Source: Pseudomonadota bacterium
Lineage (GTDB): Bacteria > Pseudomonadota > Gammaproteobacteria > Steroidobacterales > MnTg04
Direction of reading: 5' to 3'
Length of the DNA: 33,713 nt
Assembly: GCA_022572885.1 (NCBI GenBank)
Contig: JACZVC010000030.1
Coordinates: forward strand, 1-33,713
Shown here: positions 7,295 to 16,052 of the stretch, piece after piece
How the letters are laid out: every line of letters starts with the position of its first letter
Position numbering within the stretch: the stretch's first letter is position 1
Made by a program: the position numbers and the translations under genes
Notes under the pieces: generated by a model
Told to the model about the DNA's origin: nothing
The model's database searches: none
Seen by the model: only the letters and a program-made list of their open reading frames with translations

Positions 7295-9097
7295 GTGGAA
7301 AAAATAATTCTGGTTGCCGTACTGGCGCTTTTTGGCTGTGCGCAGGAAAACGATCGTTCGTCGGCAGCCACGTCGGCAACCGGTGAGGCCGGTCCGGTCG
7401 ATAACGCCGCGTTACTCGATGAACTGTTTGAAGCTTATTTTGAAGAGATACTGGAGCTCAACCCGCTTTATGCGACTTTTATCGGAGACGATCGATATAA
7501 CGATCGTCTGGCCAACAGCCTCTCTCCCGAGTACCTGGAAACATCGAGGGCGCTGGAGAGAAAATATCTGGGCGCATTGCTGGCGATCGACAGCGGCGAT
7601 TTGAGCGGACAGGATTTGCTGAGCTATGAAATCTTCCGCCTGGACCGTGAAACTTCGATTGCCGGCGAGAGGTTCCCCGGGGAATTGTTGCCGCTGAACC
7701 AGACGTTCAGCCTGCCGAGTTTCTTCGCCGTCATGGGCTCCGGTCAGAGTGTGCAGCCATTCGCGAGTGTTGGCGACTACGAGAATTTTCTGAGCCGGGC
7801 CGATGACCTTGTCGTATACCTGGACCAGGCGATTACCAACATGCGTACCGGCATGGAGCGCGGCGTCGTCCAGCCGCGGGTGGTCATGGAAAAAGTCGTG
7901 CCGCAGCTGCGGGCCCACATCGTCGATGAGGTAGCGACGAGCGTGTTCTACGGGCCGGTTGCAAACATGCCAGAGGATTTTTCCGATGAGGACCGGGCCA
8001 GGCTGACTGTCGCGTACACCGATATGATCGAAAATATTCTGGTTCCCGCCTACCGTCGCGTGGCCGATTTTATCGAGCAGGAATACCTGCCGGCGACGCG
8101 CGCAACGGTTGGCTGGGATGCGCTGCCCGATGGCGAAGCGTGGTACGCCTTTCGGGCGGAGAACAGCACGACGACCAAGATGAGTCCTGAAGAAATCCAT
8201 CAGCTTGGCCTGGCGGAGGTCGCCAGGATCCGGGACGAGATGGAGGAAGTGGCCAGGCAGGTCGGTTTCGACGGCACGCTTGCCGAGTTTTTCGAATTCC
8301 TGAAAACCGATCCGCAGTTCTTCTTTGGATCTTCGGAAGAGGTGCTGGCTGCTTATGAGGCGGCCCGCGTGAGAATCGATGAGCGCTTGCCATCCTTGTT
8401 CTCGGTGTTCCCGAAAGCCGATTATGAGATTCGGCAAATCGAGGAATTCAGGGCCAAGTCGTCAGCAGGCGCTATGTACCAGCCACCAACACCCGATGGG
8501 TCCAGGGCGGGCATTTTTTATGTCAATACTTTTAACCTCAAAGCTCAGCCGACCTATGGCGTTGAAACCCTGTCGATACACGAAGCGTCGCCGGGGCATC
8601 ATTTCCAGATTTCCATCCAGCAGGAAGTCACCAGTCTGCCACGGTTCAGGCGGTTTGGTCGCTATACCGCGTTCACTGAAGGCTGGGCGCTGTACGCGGA
8701 GTCAATCGGCAAGGAACTGGGAGTGTTCACCGATCCCTACCAGTATTACGGGCGGCTCAATGACGAACAGCTCAGAGCCATGCGCCTGGTGGTCGATACC
8801 GGCTTGCATTCGATGGGGTGGTCCCGCGAGCAAGTGATTCAGTATATGCTCGACAACTCATCGCTGGCCGAGACGGATATCATTTCCGAGGCTGAGCGCT
8901 ATATCGCGACACCGGGCCAGGCGCTGGCCTACAAAGTGGGTCAGATCAACCTGACGAGGATGCGCGCGGAGGCAGAACAAGCGCTGGGCAAGGATTTCGA
9001 TATCAAGGCCTGGCATGCGCAGATACTGACCGATGGCGCATTGCCGATGGCGGTGCTCAATGCGAAAAACCGCCGCTGGATAGCGGCGCAAAAATAA
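7295..9097 (+). CDS. DUF885 family lipoprotein, probable zinc-dependent hydrolase
   Basis: 600 residues from a GTG start. The frame is open upstream, but an AGGAGAG ribosome site at 7283-7289 sits five bases before this GTG. Starting here gives a clean lipoprotein signal, VEKIILVAVLALFGC, with Cys at residue 16. The body is a typical DUF885 protein of about 580 residues. It contains the metal-site motif HEASPGHH (His429 onward) and the downstream FTEGWALYAE segment, which together resemble the HExxH plus distal Glu arrangement of gluzincins. Family members are predicted membrane-anchored peptidases or hydrolases; substrates are generally unknown. The N-terminal Cys suggests anchoring in the cell envelope. 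Confidence 0.9.
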   Translation: MEKIILVAVLALFGCAQENDRSSAATSATGEAGPVDNAALLDELFEAYFEEILELNPLYATFIGDDRYNDRLANSLSPEYLETSRALERKYLGALLAIDSGDLSGQDLLSYEIFRLDRETSIAGERFPGELLPLNQTFSLPSFFAVMGSGQSVQPFASVGDYENFLSRADDLVVYLDQAITNMRTGMERGVVQPRVVMEKVVPQLRAHIVDEVATSVFYGPVANMPEDFSDEDRARLTVAYTDMIENILVPAYRRVADFIEQEYLPATRATVGWDALPDGEAWYAFRAENSTTTKMSPEEIHQLGLAEVARIRDEMEEVARQVGFDGTLAEFFEFLKTDPQFFFGSSEEVLAAYEAARVRIDERLPSLFSVFPKADYEIRQIEEFRAKSSAGAMYQPPTPDGSRAGIFYVNTFNLKAQPTYGVETLSIHEASPGHHFQISIQQEVTSLPRFRRFGRYTAFTEGWALYAESIGKELGVFTDPYQYYGRLNDEQLRAMRLVVDTGLHSMGWSREQVIQYMLDNSSLAETDIISEAERYIATPGQALAYKVGQINLTRMRAEAEQALGKDFDIKAWHAQILTDGALPMAVLNAKNRRWIAAQK

Positions 9098-9119
9098 ACG
9101 GCGGGTAGTTCAGCTTCTT

Positions 9120-9938
9120 CTACGGTGTCCTGGCGCTGATTACCGGGACATGCCAGACGGCGTAGCGCTCGGGATTGAGAATATCCGCGACGATCTGTCT
9201 AAAGGTGTCCGTGATCTCCTGCTCGCTCAAGGCCGTGTTTTCGGCGATCGTTTTTGTAAAACCGTCCTGCCAGGCTTGCATGATCCGGGCAAATGTTTCC
9301 CGTTCGACTCGGAGCGTATCGAGAACGATATAGTCTATGTGGATATCTTTCATCCCGAGCCGGCGCAGCATCGTGAAACTGTTGCGGCCGACACGGCCAT
9401 CGGTACCGGTTTTTTCAAGCAAGGCGATCGCGCCGGCGTGCCACAGGCGGTCCGGGTTCATTTTTCCGTGCTGCATATGGATCATGCCATAGTCTTCGTT
9501 GATCAGGTGTAACCAGCCGCCGGGTTTCAATTGCCTCTTGAGTCCCGCCAGTACGGTGATCGGACGCGGCACCGCCTGCAACATATGGCGGCACACCACC
9601 AGGTCGAAACCATGGGCTTCGAATTCCAGGTTGAAGGCGTCTTGCTGCCTGAATTCCAGCCTGGGCGCCAGGTCGCGGTAGCGATCGCGCGCGATGTCCA
9701 GTAAATCCTCGAGCAGGTCGACAGCGATGACGGTAGCTTGCGGATAAAGCGCGGCCAGGCGGGAGCTGATCTCGCCGGTTCCGCAACCGACATCGAGAAT
9801 CTTGCAATCGGCGGACAGGCTATACCGCTCGAACAGCGGTTTCTCCTGCGGCCAGATGGCGATCGCCTGCGCCTCGAGGTTTCGCACCATGGATTCATCG
9901 CCCATTTGGTCGGCTTGCGGATTATGATCGTGTGTCAT
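9120..9938 (-). CDS. Class I SAM-dependent methyltransferase
   Basis: 272 residues. Motif I of Rossmann-fold methyltransferases is clear: ILDVGCGTGEISSRLA (about 48-63), followed by the acidic end of strand 2 in TVIAVDLLEDLLDIA. The aspartate region FDLVVCRHMLQAVPRP and the KPGGWLHLINEDYG segment complete the fold. The C-terminal third is less conserved and would hold the substrate-binding part. It resembles the UbiE/small-molecule methyltransferases, but I cannot name a substrate. It converges on the DUF885 gene (23 bp gap) and diverges from the PutP-type gene. Confidence 0.88.
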   Translation of the reverse strand: MTHDHNPQADQMGDESMVRNLEAQAIAIWPQEKPLFERYSLSADCKILDVGCGTGEISSRLAALYPQATVIAVDLLEDLLDIARDRYRDLAPRLEFRQQDAFNLEFEAHGFDLVVCRHMLQAVPRPITVLAGLKRQLKPGGWLHLINEDYGMIHMQHGKMNPDRLWHAGAIALLEKTGTDGRVGRNSFTMLRRLGMKDIHIDYIVLDTLRVERETFARIMQAWQDGFTKTIAENTALSEQEITDTFRQIVADILNPERYAVWHVPVISARTP

Positions 9939-10032
9939 TCGTCAGTTTTTCCTTGTCCCGGCTTTTACCGAGCTTGCAGTATGTGAGAAGGTTAGGCTTT
10001 ATGTCACCAGCGCAGCAACCGCGAGGGACAGA

Positions 10033-11490
10033 ATGATCGAGCCCAATAGCACTATCATACTGACGTTCCTCGCGTACCTTGTCGTTGTGATGCTAATCGG
10101 TTTTATCGCGTGGCGGCGCACCAATAACCTCGCCGATTATATTCTGGGCGGGCGCAGCCTGGGTAGCGGTGTCGCGGCGCTCAGCGCACAGGCGTCCGAT
10201 ATGAGCGGCTGGCTTTTGCTGGGGCTTCCCGGTTATGCGTACCTGGCGGGTTTTGAAGCGGGCTGGTTGATGATTGGCCTGTTGGCTGGAACCTATCTCA
10301 ACTGGCGGATCGTGGCTGCACCGCTGCGTACGGCGACCGAACAATATGGCGATTCGCTGACCCTGCCGGATTATTTTGAACGCCGTTTTAATGACCACAG
10401 CGGCGTACTGCGCATTGTTTCCGCCTCATTCATCCTGATCTTTTTCATTTTTTACACCAGCGCCGGCCTGGTCGCCGGCGGCAAGTTGTTCGCAACCGTT
10501 TTCGGCATGTCGTACCAGTTGGCGGTGATTGTCGGTACGGTCGCCGTTGTGACCTACACTTTTATCGGCGGATTCCTGGCGGTGAGCTGGACCGATTTTT
10601 TTCAGGGCATGCTGATGTTCGTGGCGCTGATTATCGTGGCCGTACTGGGTCTTGGCGCCAGTGGCGGTTTCACCGGTTTGACGATCAGCATGGTGGAGCA
10701 GAATCTGCACTTGCTGATCCCGTTTACTGCCGCCGATGGTTCCCCGCTGACTTTTATTGCCGTGCTGTCGGCGCTGGGCTGGGGGCTGGGCTACTTTGGG
10801 CAGCCCCATATACTGGCTCGATTCATGGCGATCAAGTCAGCGGGCCATGTCCCGCGAGCGCGTCATATTGCATTGATCTGGGTAACCATGGCGCTGGCCG
10901 CGGGCACGATGATCGGTCTCGAGGGCATCGTGTTGCTCGATCCGCCGTTACAGGGCCCGGATTCTGAAAAAGTATTCATGATGCTGACCAGCTTGTTACT
11001 GCACCCGGTCATAGCCGGTATTTGTCTGGCGGGAATACTTGCGGCGATCATGAGTACGGCGGACTCGCAGTTATTGGTGGCGTCATCGGCGATTTCCGAA
11101 GATTTTTACAAGGGCTTGCTCAAGCCGGCGAAGATTACGCCGGCAGGCATGTTGCGCGTTGGCCGCCTCGCCGTCGTCGGTATTGCGATCGTCGCGATGG
11201 TGCTCGCACTGAACGCGGACGCCACGGTGCTCGAGCTGGTCGCCTATGCCTGGGCCGGTTTTGGCGCGGCTTTTGGCCCGACCGTTATTCTTTCCCTGTA
11301 CTGGAAAAACGCTAACTATCTCGGCGCCCTGGCGGGAATTCTTAGCGGCGGGTTGACCGTAATCATCTGGAAACAGTTATCGGGCGGGCCTTTAGGTATT
11401 TTCGATCTATATGAAATTGTCCCCGGCGTGCTTTTTTCATTCATCGCGTTCGGGTTGCTGAGCGTGATCGGTGGCGGCAAAAAGGCATGA
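10033..11490 (+). CDS. putP: Sodium:solute symporter, PutP (sodium/proline) type
   Basis: 485 residues, about 12-13 membrane segments. Signature pieces of the PutP branch are present: LADYILGGRSLGSGVAALSAQASDMSGW (33-60), LLLGLPGYAYLAGFEAGW, TEQYGDSLTLPDYFERRF, and the late STADSQLLVASSAISEDFYKGLL. The ASDMSGWL-LGLPG segment is nearly the E. coli PutP sequence around the sodium and proline sites, so proline uptake is likely. A related amino acid remains possible. The AhpD-like gene begins inside its stop codon (ATGA overlap at 11487-11490), which implies translational coupling. A GAGGG-type ribosome site lies just before the ATG. Confidence 0.92.
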   Translation: MIEPNSTIILTFLAYLVVVMLIGFIAWRRTNNLADYILGGRSLGSGVAALSAQASDMSGWLLLGLPGYAYLAGFEAGWLMIGLLAGTYLNWRIVAAPLRTATEQYGDSLTLPDYFERRFNDHSGVLRIVSASFILIFFIFYTSAGLVAGGKLFATVFGMSYQLAVIVGTVAVVTYTFIGGFLAVSWTDFFQGMLMFVALIIVAVLGLGASGGFTGLTISMVEQNLHLLIPFTAADGSPLTFIAVLSALGWGLGYFGQPHILARFMAIKSAGHVPRARHIALIWVTMALAAGTMIGLEGIVLLDPPLQGPDSEKVFMMLTSLLLHPVIAGICLAGILAAIMSTADSQLLVASSAISEDFYKGLLKPAKITPAGMLRVGRLAVVGIAIVAMVLALNADATVLELVAYAWAGFGAAFGPTVILSLYWKNANYLGALAGILSGGLTVIIWKQLSGGPLGIFDLYEIVPGVLFSFIAFGLLSVIGGGKKA

Positions 11491-12089
11491 GCTGGATAAA
11501 GACAATCGAACCGCAGGACGCCGATGAGGAACTCGGCGATATCTATAAGAAGATCGCCGGCCCGGACGGACAGGTGGATAATATTCTCAAAGCGCACGGG
11601 CTGCGCCCGCACACCTTGCAGGGCCACATGGCGATCTACAAGGCGGTCTTGCATAACCGTGGCAACAAGCTTCCCAAATACCTACTCGAACTGATCGGTG
11701 TGTATGTCAGCCGGCTCAATAACTGCCGGTATTGCGTCGCACACCACCAGGAAGGCCTGAGAAAGCTGCTGGAGAATGAAGCCGGTTTCGATGTGATCAT
11801 CGAAGCGCTGGATTCCGATGTCTGGGGCGATGTGTTCGATGCCAGGGAAAAAGCGGCGCTTAATTACGCTCGACAACTCACCGCCAACCCCGGGTCGATC
11901 AACGAAGCCGCCGTCGCCGTATTGCGCGATGCCGGCTGCAGCGACGGCGAAATACTCGAGATCAACCAGGTTACCGCCTATTTTGCTTATGCCAATCGAA
12001 CCGTGCTCGGTCTTGGGGTCAGCCACGAGGACGAAGAACTGGGACAGTCGCCTTCTTCGGATCGTCCGGACGACTGGGAGCACCAGTGA
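11487..12089 (+). CDS. Carboxymuconolactone decarboxylase/AhpD-like, peroxidase-related protein
   Basis: 200 residues. The helix carrying NCRYCVAHHQEGL (Cys80, Cys83, His87) is the AhpD-type redox motif CxxC-x3-H of the CMD family. The length and the LPKYLLELIGVYVS segment before the motif match the peroxidase-related or uncharacterised alkylhydroperoxidase subgroup. A thiol-based peroxidase or disulfide-reductase role is expected, in the cytoplasm since no signal peptide is visible. It overlaps the PutP-type gene by ATGA, and its TGA overlaps the GTG of the next gene. The three genes therefore form one tightly packed operon. Confidence 0.88.
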   Translation: MSWIKTIEPQDADEELGDIYKKIAGPDGQVDNILKAHGLRPHTLQGHMAIYKAVLHNRGNKLPKYLLELIGVYVSRLNNCRYCVAHHQEGLRKLLENEAGFDVIIEALDSDVWGDVFDAREKAALNYARQLTANPGSINEAAVAVLRDAGCSDGEILEINQVTAYFAYANRTVLGLGVSHEDEELGQSPSSDRPDDWEHQ

Positions 12090-12511
12090 AACGGCTGGCG
12101 TTGGCAATTCTTGTTTTTCTGGCCGGCTGCACCGATCCGGGCAGCCCTGAGCAGCAGGTTCGCGATACGATTTTACAAGCGGAGGTGGCGGCAGAGGCGC
12201 GCGACATGGGCGCAATTCGCGACCTTGTCCACGATGAATATCAGGACCGGAGTGGCCGTGATCGCCGCATGCTGCTCAACCAGGTTCGCTTGTACCTGAT
12301 GGCGCGCCAGTCGCTGGAACTGCTGGTCAAGATCAACGAGATCAAATTTACCGCGAATGATTTCGCCGAAGTCGATGTCACGGCCGCCGGACTGGGGCTG
12401 CGAGCCGGCATGGAAGGTCTCGGGCTGACCGCCGATAGTGATCACTACCAGATTGACCTGGCCAGGGACGATGACGGAAACTGGCTGCTGATCGGCGCGC
12501 GGAGTCTCTGA
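12086..12511 (+). CDS. Small lipoprotein, NTF2/SnoaL-like
   Basis: 141 residues from a GTG that overlaps the stop of the preceding gene (GTGA). The N-terminus MKRLALAILVFLAGC is a lipoprotein signal with Cys at residue 15. The remainder has an early helix (QQVRDTILQAEVAAEARDMGAIRDLVHDEY) followed by strands ending in DDDGNWLLIGARSL. That is the look of an NTF2-like cone fold. No catalytic residues can be named and the function is unknown. It is the third gene of the coupled putP-type run, with the amidohydrolase start 39 bp downstream. Confidence 0.8.
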   Translation: MKRLALAILVFLAGCTDPGSPEQQVRDTILQAEVAAEARDMGAIRDLVHDEYQDRSGRDRRMLLNQVRLYLMARQSLELLVKINEIKFTANDFAEVDVTAAGLGLRAGMEGLGLTADSDHYQIDLARDDDGNWLLIGARSL

Positions 12512-12550
12512 CAGAAGCGCCGTTACATTTTGATGCAACAAGGGAAAACC

Positions 12551-13882
12551 ATGCTTGCAATGGGAAAGAGTAATTTGTTTTTGACAGCCGTATTTTTGAG
12601 CGGCTGCATGCTATACGGTGCGGCGGGCGCAGAGGAAAGCGATTTGTTGTCCCAGGCCAGGCAAGCGACGCAGGACATCGAGGCGCAACTGATCGACTGG
12701 CGGCGGCACTTTCACGCCAACCCGGAGCTGAGCAACCGGGAATTCAACACTGCTCGAAAAATTGCGGTTCACCTGCGCGAACTGGGCCTGGATGTGGAAA
12801 CGGGCGTCGCCCATACCGGCGTAGTGGCCCTGGTCCGGGGCAAGAGCCTCCATCCGATGGTGGCGCTGCGCGCCGATATCGATGCGTTGCCGGTTAGCGA
12901 GCGTAATGATCTGCCATTCGCATCGAAAGTGACGACAACATATAACAACCAGGAAACCGGCGTCATGCACGCGTGTGGCCACGATACCCATATTGCGATT
13001 CTAATGGCGGCCGCCGAAGTCCTGGTTGGTATGAAGGATCGATTGTCCGGCTCGGTACTGCTGATTTTTCAACCGGCGGAGGAAGGTCCGCCAGAGGGCG
13101 AGGAAGGGGGCGCGCGGCTGATGCTGGACGAGGGCTTGTTCGAGCGCTACCCGGTGGATGTTGCCTTCGGCCTGCATACCTGGTCTGCGCTCAATGCGGG
13201 CGTGATCGGCTATCGCAGCGGGCCGATGATGGCCAGCTACGACAACTTCAAGATTCGCGTGCAGGGCCTCCAGGCGCATGCCTCGAAACCGTGGAGGAGC
13301 ATCGACCCGATCGTTGTCGCCGCGCAGATCGTACTCGGTATCCAGACCATCGCCAGCCGCCAGGTCAACGTTACGCTGGCGCCGTCGGTCATATCGATCG
13401 GCAGCATCCACGGCGGTATCCGCAACAACATCATTCCCGACGAGGTTGAAATGCTGGGGACGATCCGCTCCTTCGATGCCGGGATGCGCAAGGATATCCA
13501 GCGCCGGTTGGTGACCACCGTGGAAAATATCGCCGAATCCGCCGGTACCACAGCCACTGTCGAGTTCCATTATGGTTACCCGGTGACCGTCAATGACCCG
13601 GAACTGACCGCAGCGATGCTGCCCACCTTGCGCTCGATCGCCGGTGCCGACAATGTCATCGAGATCGATTTGATTACCGGCGCCGAGGATTTCTCCTATT
13701 TCCAGCAAGAGGTTCCCGGGTTTTATTTCATGCTGGGCGCCACCCCGGCCGGTCAGGATGCATCGGTCGCGCCAACCAACCACTCGCCGCTTTTTTTGGT
13801 CGATGAAAGCACCCTTCTGGTCGGGCTGGATGCCCTGATCGGCGTTACGCTGAGCTACATGGATTTGCAGGAAGCCGATTGA
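12551..13882 (+). CDS. Secreted M20 family amidohydrolase (hippurate/N-acyl amino acid hydrolase-like)
   Basis: 443 residues from the ATG at 12551, chosen because AGGGA (12541-12545) is correctly spaced before it; an ATG at 12533 and one at 12560 are also in frame. The N-terminus is a signal sequence ending GAAGA-EE. The segment FLSGC inside it could alternatively serve as a lipobox. M20D motifs are present: RRHFHANPELSNREF, ALRADIDALPV, HACGHDTHIA (Cys142, His144, Asp145), FQPAEEGPPEGEEGG and TGAEDFSYF. Members hydrolyse N-acyl amino acids, hippurate or indole-acetyl conjugates with two divalent metals. With the amino acid symporter upstream, a job in recovering amino acids from N-acyl conjugates is an attractive inference. 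Confidence 0.92.
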   Translation: MLAMGKSNLFLTAVFLSGCMLYGAAGAEESDLLSQARQATQDIEAQLIDWRRHFHANPELSNREFNTARKIAVHLRELGLDVETGVAHTGVVALVRGKSLHPMVALRADIDALPVSERNDLPFASKVTTTYNNQETGVMHACGHDTHIAILMAAAEVLVGMKDRLSGSVLLIFQPAEEGPPEGEEGGARLMLDEGLFERYPVDVAFGLHTWSALNAGVIGYRSGPMMASYDNFKIRVQGLQAHASKPWRSIDPIVVAAQIVLGIQTIASRQVNVTLAPSVISIGSIHGGIRNNIIPDEVEMLGTIRSFDAGMRKDIQRRLVTTVENIAESAGTTATVEFHYGYPVTVNDPELTAAMLPTLRSIAGADNVIEIDLITGAEDFSYFQQEVPGFYFMLGATPAGQDASVAPTNHSPLFLVDESTLLVGLDALIGVTLSYMDLQEAD

Positions 13883-13979
13883 GTTTCAGGGCTTTTTGTT
13901 TTTCCTGCCTAGCAGCGCCGATCGTAAACACACTGGCGAGTACGGCGCTCAACGGCATCCAGGCAATTTGTGTGCTCAT
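13845..13979 (-). CDS. Possible 44-residue single-pass membrane peptide after the sortase-system kinase
   Basis: An ATG at 13979 has a GGAG ribosome site with six-base spacing and lies 30 bases after the kinase stop on the same strand. The peptide begins MSTQIAWMPLSAVLASVFTIG, a plausible membrane helix, followed by a basic stretch ARQEKQKALKLNR. It ends at a TAA at 13845, inside the 3' end of the convergent amidohydrolase gene. No family is recognised. The ribosome site and position favour it; the overlap and small size argue for caution. Confidence 0.3.
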   Translation of the reverse strand: MSTQIAWMPLSAVLASVFTIGAARQEKQKALKLNRLPANPCSSA

Positions 13980-14009
13980 GTCGGTCTCCGTCGCAATCCT
14001 GAGGCAGTT

Positions 14010-16052
14010 TCAGTTTAGCGGTTTTGCCAGCGGTAAAGTGATGCTGAAAACGACGCCGCCATCTCTCGGCAGATTTTCCGCATTCGCTTCGCCGCCGTGA
14101 AACTGGGTGATCAGTCGCACGATGAAAAGGCCAAGACCCAGGTGCGGCTTGGCGCCTTTTTTCTCGCGCCGCGAGACCATGGAGTCGAATAATTGTCCCC
14201 GCAGTTCTTCCGGCAATGGCGGTCCGGGGTTGCTGACTGTGATGCAACAGGAATTTTCCGCGCAGCTCAAGGCGATTCTTATCCAGCTGCCATCGGCTGC
14301 AAAATCCGCAGCGTTGTCGACCAGCTTGTCCATCAGTTGCGCGAGCAAATCGGGGGAGGCTTGCACGACACAGGGCCGGTTCACGGTCGCAACCCGGATT
14401 TCGTGATGCGGGTAGGCGCTTTGGTAGGCCTCGCCTATATCCTTGATCCAGGCAGACAAGTCCAGCGATTCGATGGCCGCCCCCTTGATGGATGCCTCGA
14501 CCCGCGAAGCTTCCGACATGGCATTGAGAATTCGTTTGAGGCGATTGGATCCGTCCAGCGCCCTGCGGGTGTATTCCCGTGACTCGTCTGACAGCTCTTC
14601 GTGCTCGAGATTTTCCAAGGAAGAGTGAACGACCGCCAGCGGCGTGCGCAGTTCATGCGAAAGTTGACTGGCCAGCGTTTCGAGGTACTGGTGATAGCCC
14701 CGTAGCCGATCGAGCATCGCGGCAAAACTTCGGGACAAGTCGCCGATCTCATCGCCGGCATCGGTTCCCGGGATGCCGCCCAGGATACGGCCATCCGCGC
14801 TGACCGCCGATTCGGCGGCATTTTTCAACCGGCGGATGCGAAACGCGAGTAACGAAGCCAGTCCGAGCAAGCCGAGCGCGGCTACGCTGACCGCGATCAG
14901 GGTCAGGTTCATCAGGCGCCGCAACGCGTTGTTGGTTAGCGTGAGGATGGCTTCGCTGCCTTGTTCGACGACTACGCTACCCATTGCCCGACCGGCAATC
15001 TCGATGGGCGCGAAAACCGTGGCTACGGCCCGGTCGCCTTCGGGTAACAGGTTCCAGGTGCCAGCGGCCTGGCCGGACAGCGCGCTCTCGCTGGCTGCCG
15101 GTGGCAGGCGTCCGGGGCGCACTGTGGCCGCTCTTTGCAAGTCACCGGTGCCGAGGATCACCTGGTAAAGACGATCCAGCCAGGCGGAAGCATCGGCAAT
15201 GTCTCGCTGCGGCGGCGTGCCGATCTCGCCATATCGCGCCAGTTCCCAGCCCTGGCGGTCGCCGACTCGGAGCAGCAGTCCTGGCCGGTGATAGGGCGCG
15301 AGGGCGGCAGCCAACTCGGCTGAGGGTCTGACGATCATCGCCGGTTCTGGCCGGGTCGGGTCCATGGTGCCGATCAAGGCGCCGCCGGCGCCATGGTCTT
15401 TCAGCAAAAAGCCGAGCCTTGCGCCCAGCATCTCGCGCGGAATCCGGATTTCCAGGTTGAACCCGTCGCCGGTAGGCTGCCACTCGGCCTGTATCCGGGT
15501 TTCCCGATCGCCGCCTTGCCAGGGTCGATTCCAGTGACTGCGCTGAGGAAAAACCTGGCCGGGCGCCAGTGTCGAAAAGCGGTATGCCTGCAACTGCTGG
15601 TTTTCGTCCTCCGTCATCATCAGCACGCTGTCGCCGGCGGTCTCGGTGGTCCTGTAAACGACCTGTGGATCATTGATTTGCAGGAACAGCCAGGCGAATC
15701 GCCGACCCATGCCCAGTGCATAACGAACTGACTGACCGTTACCGCCCAGATCGGTCAGCGCACCCGGATCCAGCGCCCAGTCTTCGACGAAGCCATCCAG
15801 TGTCGGCGATGTGCGCAATGAAAACTGGTAAACAGAGACAGCGCCGTTGACGGGTTGGGCGAGCCGGGGGTCTGGATAAATCAGCTCTTGTCGCTCCGCC
15901 AGTTGCCTGGCCACCGCCTGCGCGTTGCCCAGCAGTGCGCCGGTGTGGGAGCGGCGGAGAGCATCTTCCATTTCCCGTACGTACTGGTAACCCGCCCATG
16001 GCAATACCAGCGTCAGCAGGCTCACCAGCAACAACTGCAGGCGCAGGCTCAT
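14010..16052 (-). CDS. pdsS: Histidine kinase of the proteobacterial dedicated sortase system
   Basis: 680 residues. The ATG at 16052 overlaps the stop of the regulator gene (ATGA); upstream in-frame sequence is antisense noise. Order: membrane helix 1 (about 6-24), a large periplasmic sensor (about 25-375), membrane helix 2 (about 382-404) and a HAMP-like linker. Then comes a HisKA domain with His466 in SQLSHELRTPLAV, and a HATPase with Asn580 in LVDNAAD and GLGLF at 639-643. The sensor contains PTLDGFVEDW and LEIRIPREMLG, which look like a CBM9/DOMON-type carbohydrate-binding fold. The architecture, and the sortase and target gene 3.8 kb away, fit the TIGR03785 family. It probably phosphorylates the adjacent regulator to control sortase-dependent surface protein expression. 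Confidence 0.8.
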   Translation of the reverse strand: MSLRLQLLLVSLLTLVLPWAGYQYVREMEDALRRSHTGALLGNAQAVARQLAERQELIYPDPRLAQPVNGAVSVYQFSLRTSPTLDGFVEDWALDPGALTDLGGNGQSVRYALGMGRRFAWLFLQINDPQVVYRTTETAGDSVLMMTEDENQQLQAYRFSTLAPGQVFPQRSHWNRPWQGGDRETRIQAEWQPTGDGFNLEIRIPREMLGARLGFLLKDHGAGGALIGTMDPTRPEPAMIVRPSAELAAALAPYHRPGLLLRVGDRQGWELARYGEIGTPPQRDIADASAWLDRLYQVILGTGDLQRAATVRPGRLPPAASESALSGQAAGTWNLLPEGDRAVATVFAPIEIAGRAMGSVVVEQGSEAILTLTNNALRRLMNLTLIAVSVAALGLLGLASLLAFRIRRLKNAAESAVSADGRILGGIPGTDAGDEIGDLSRSFAAMLDRLRGYHQYLETLASQLSHELRTPLAVVHSSLENLEHEELSDESREYTRRALDGSNRLKRILNAMSEASRVEASIKGAAIESLDLSAWIKDIGEAYQSAYPHHEIRVATVNRPCVVQASPDLLAQLMDKLVDNAADFAADGSWIRIALSCAENSCCITVSNPGPPLPEELRGQLFDSMVSRREKKGAKPHLGLGLFIVRLITQFHGGEANAENLPRDGGVVFSITLPLAKPLN

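Noticed and set aside
7412-8437. A 341-codon open frame on the minus strand
   Set aside because: It is antisense to the DUF885 lipoprotein gene and has shadow-like composition.
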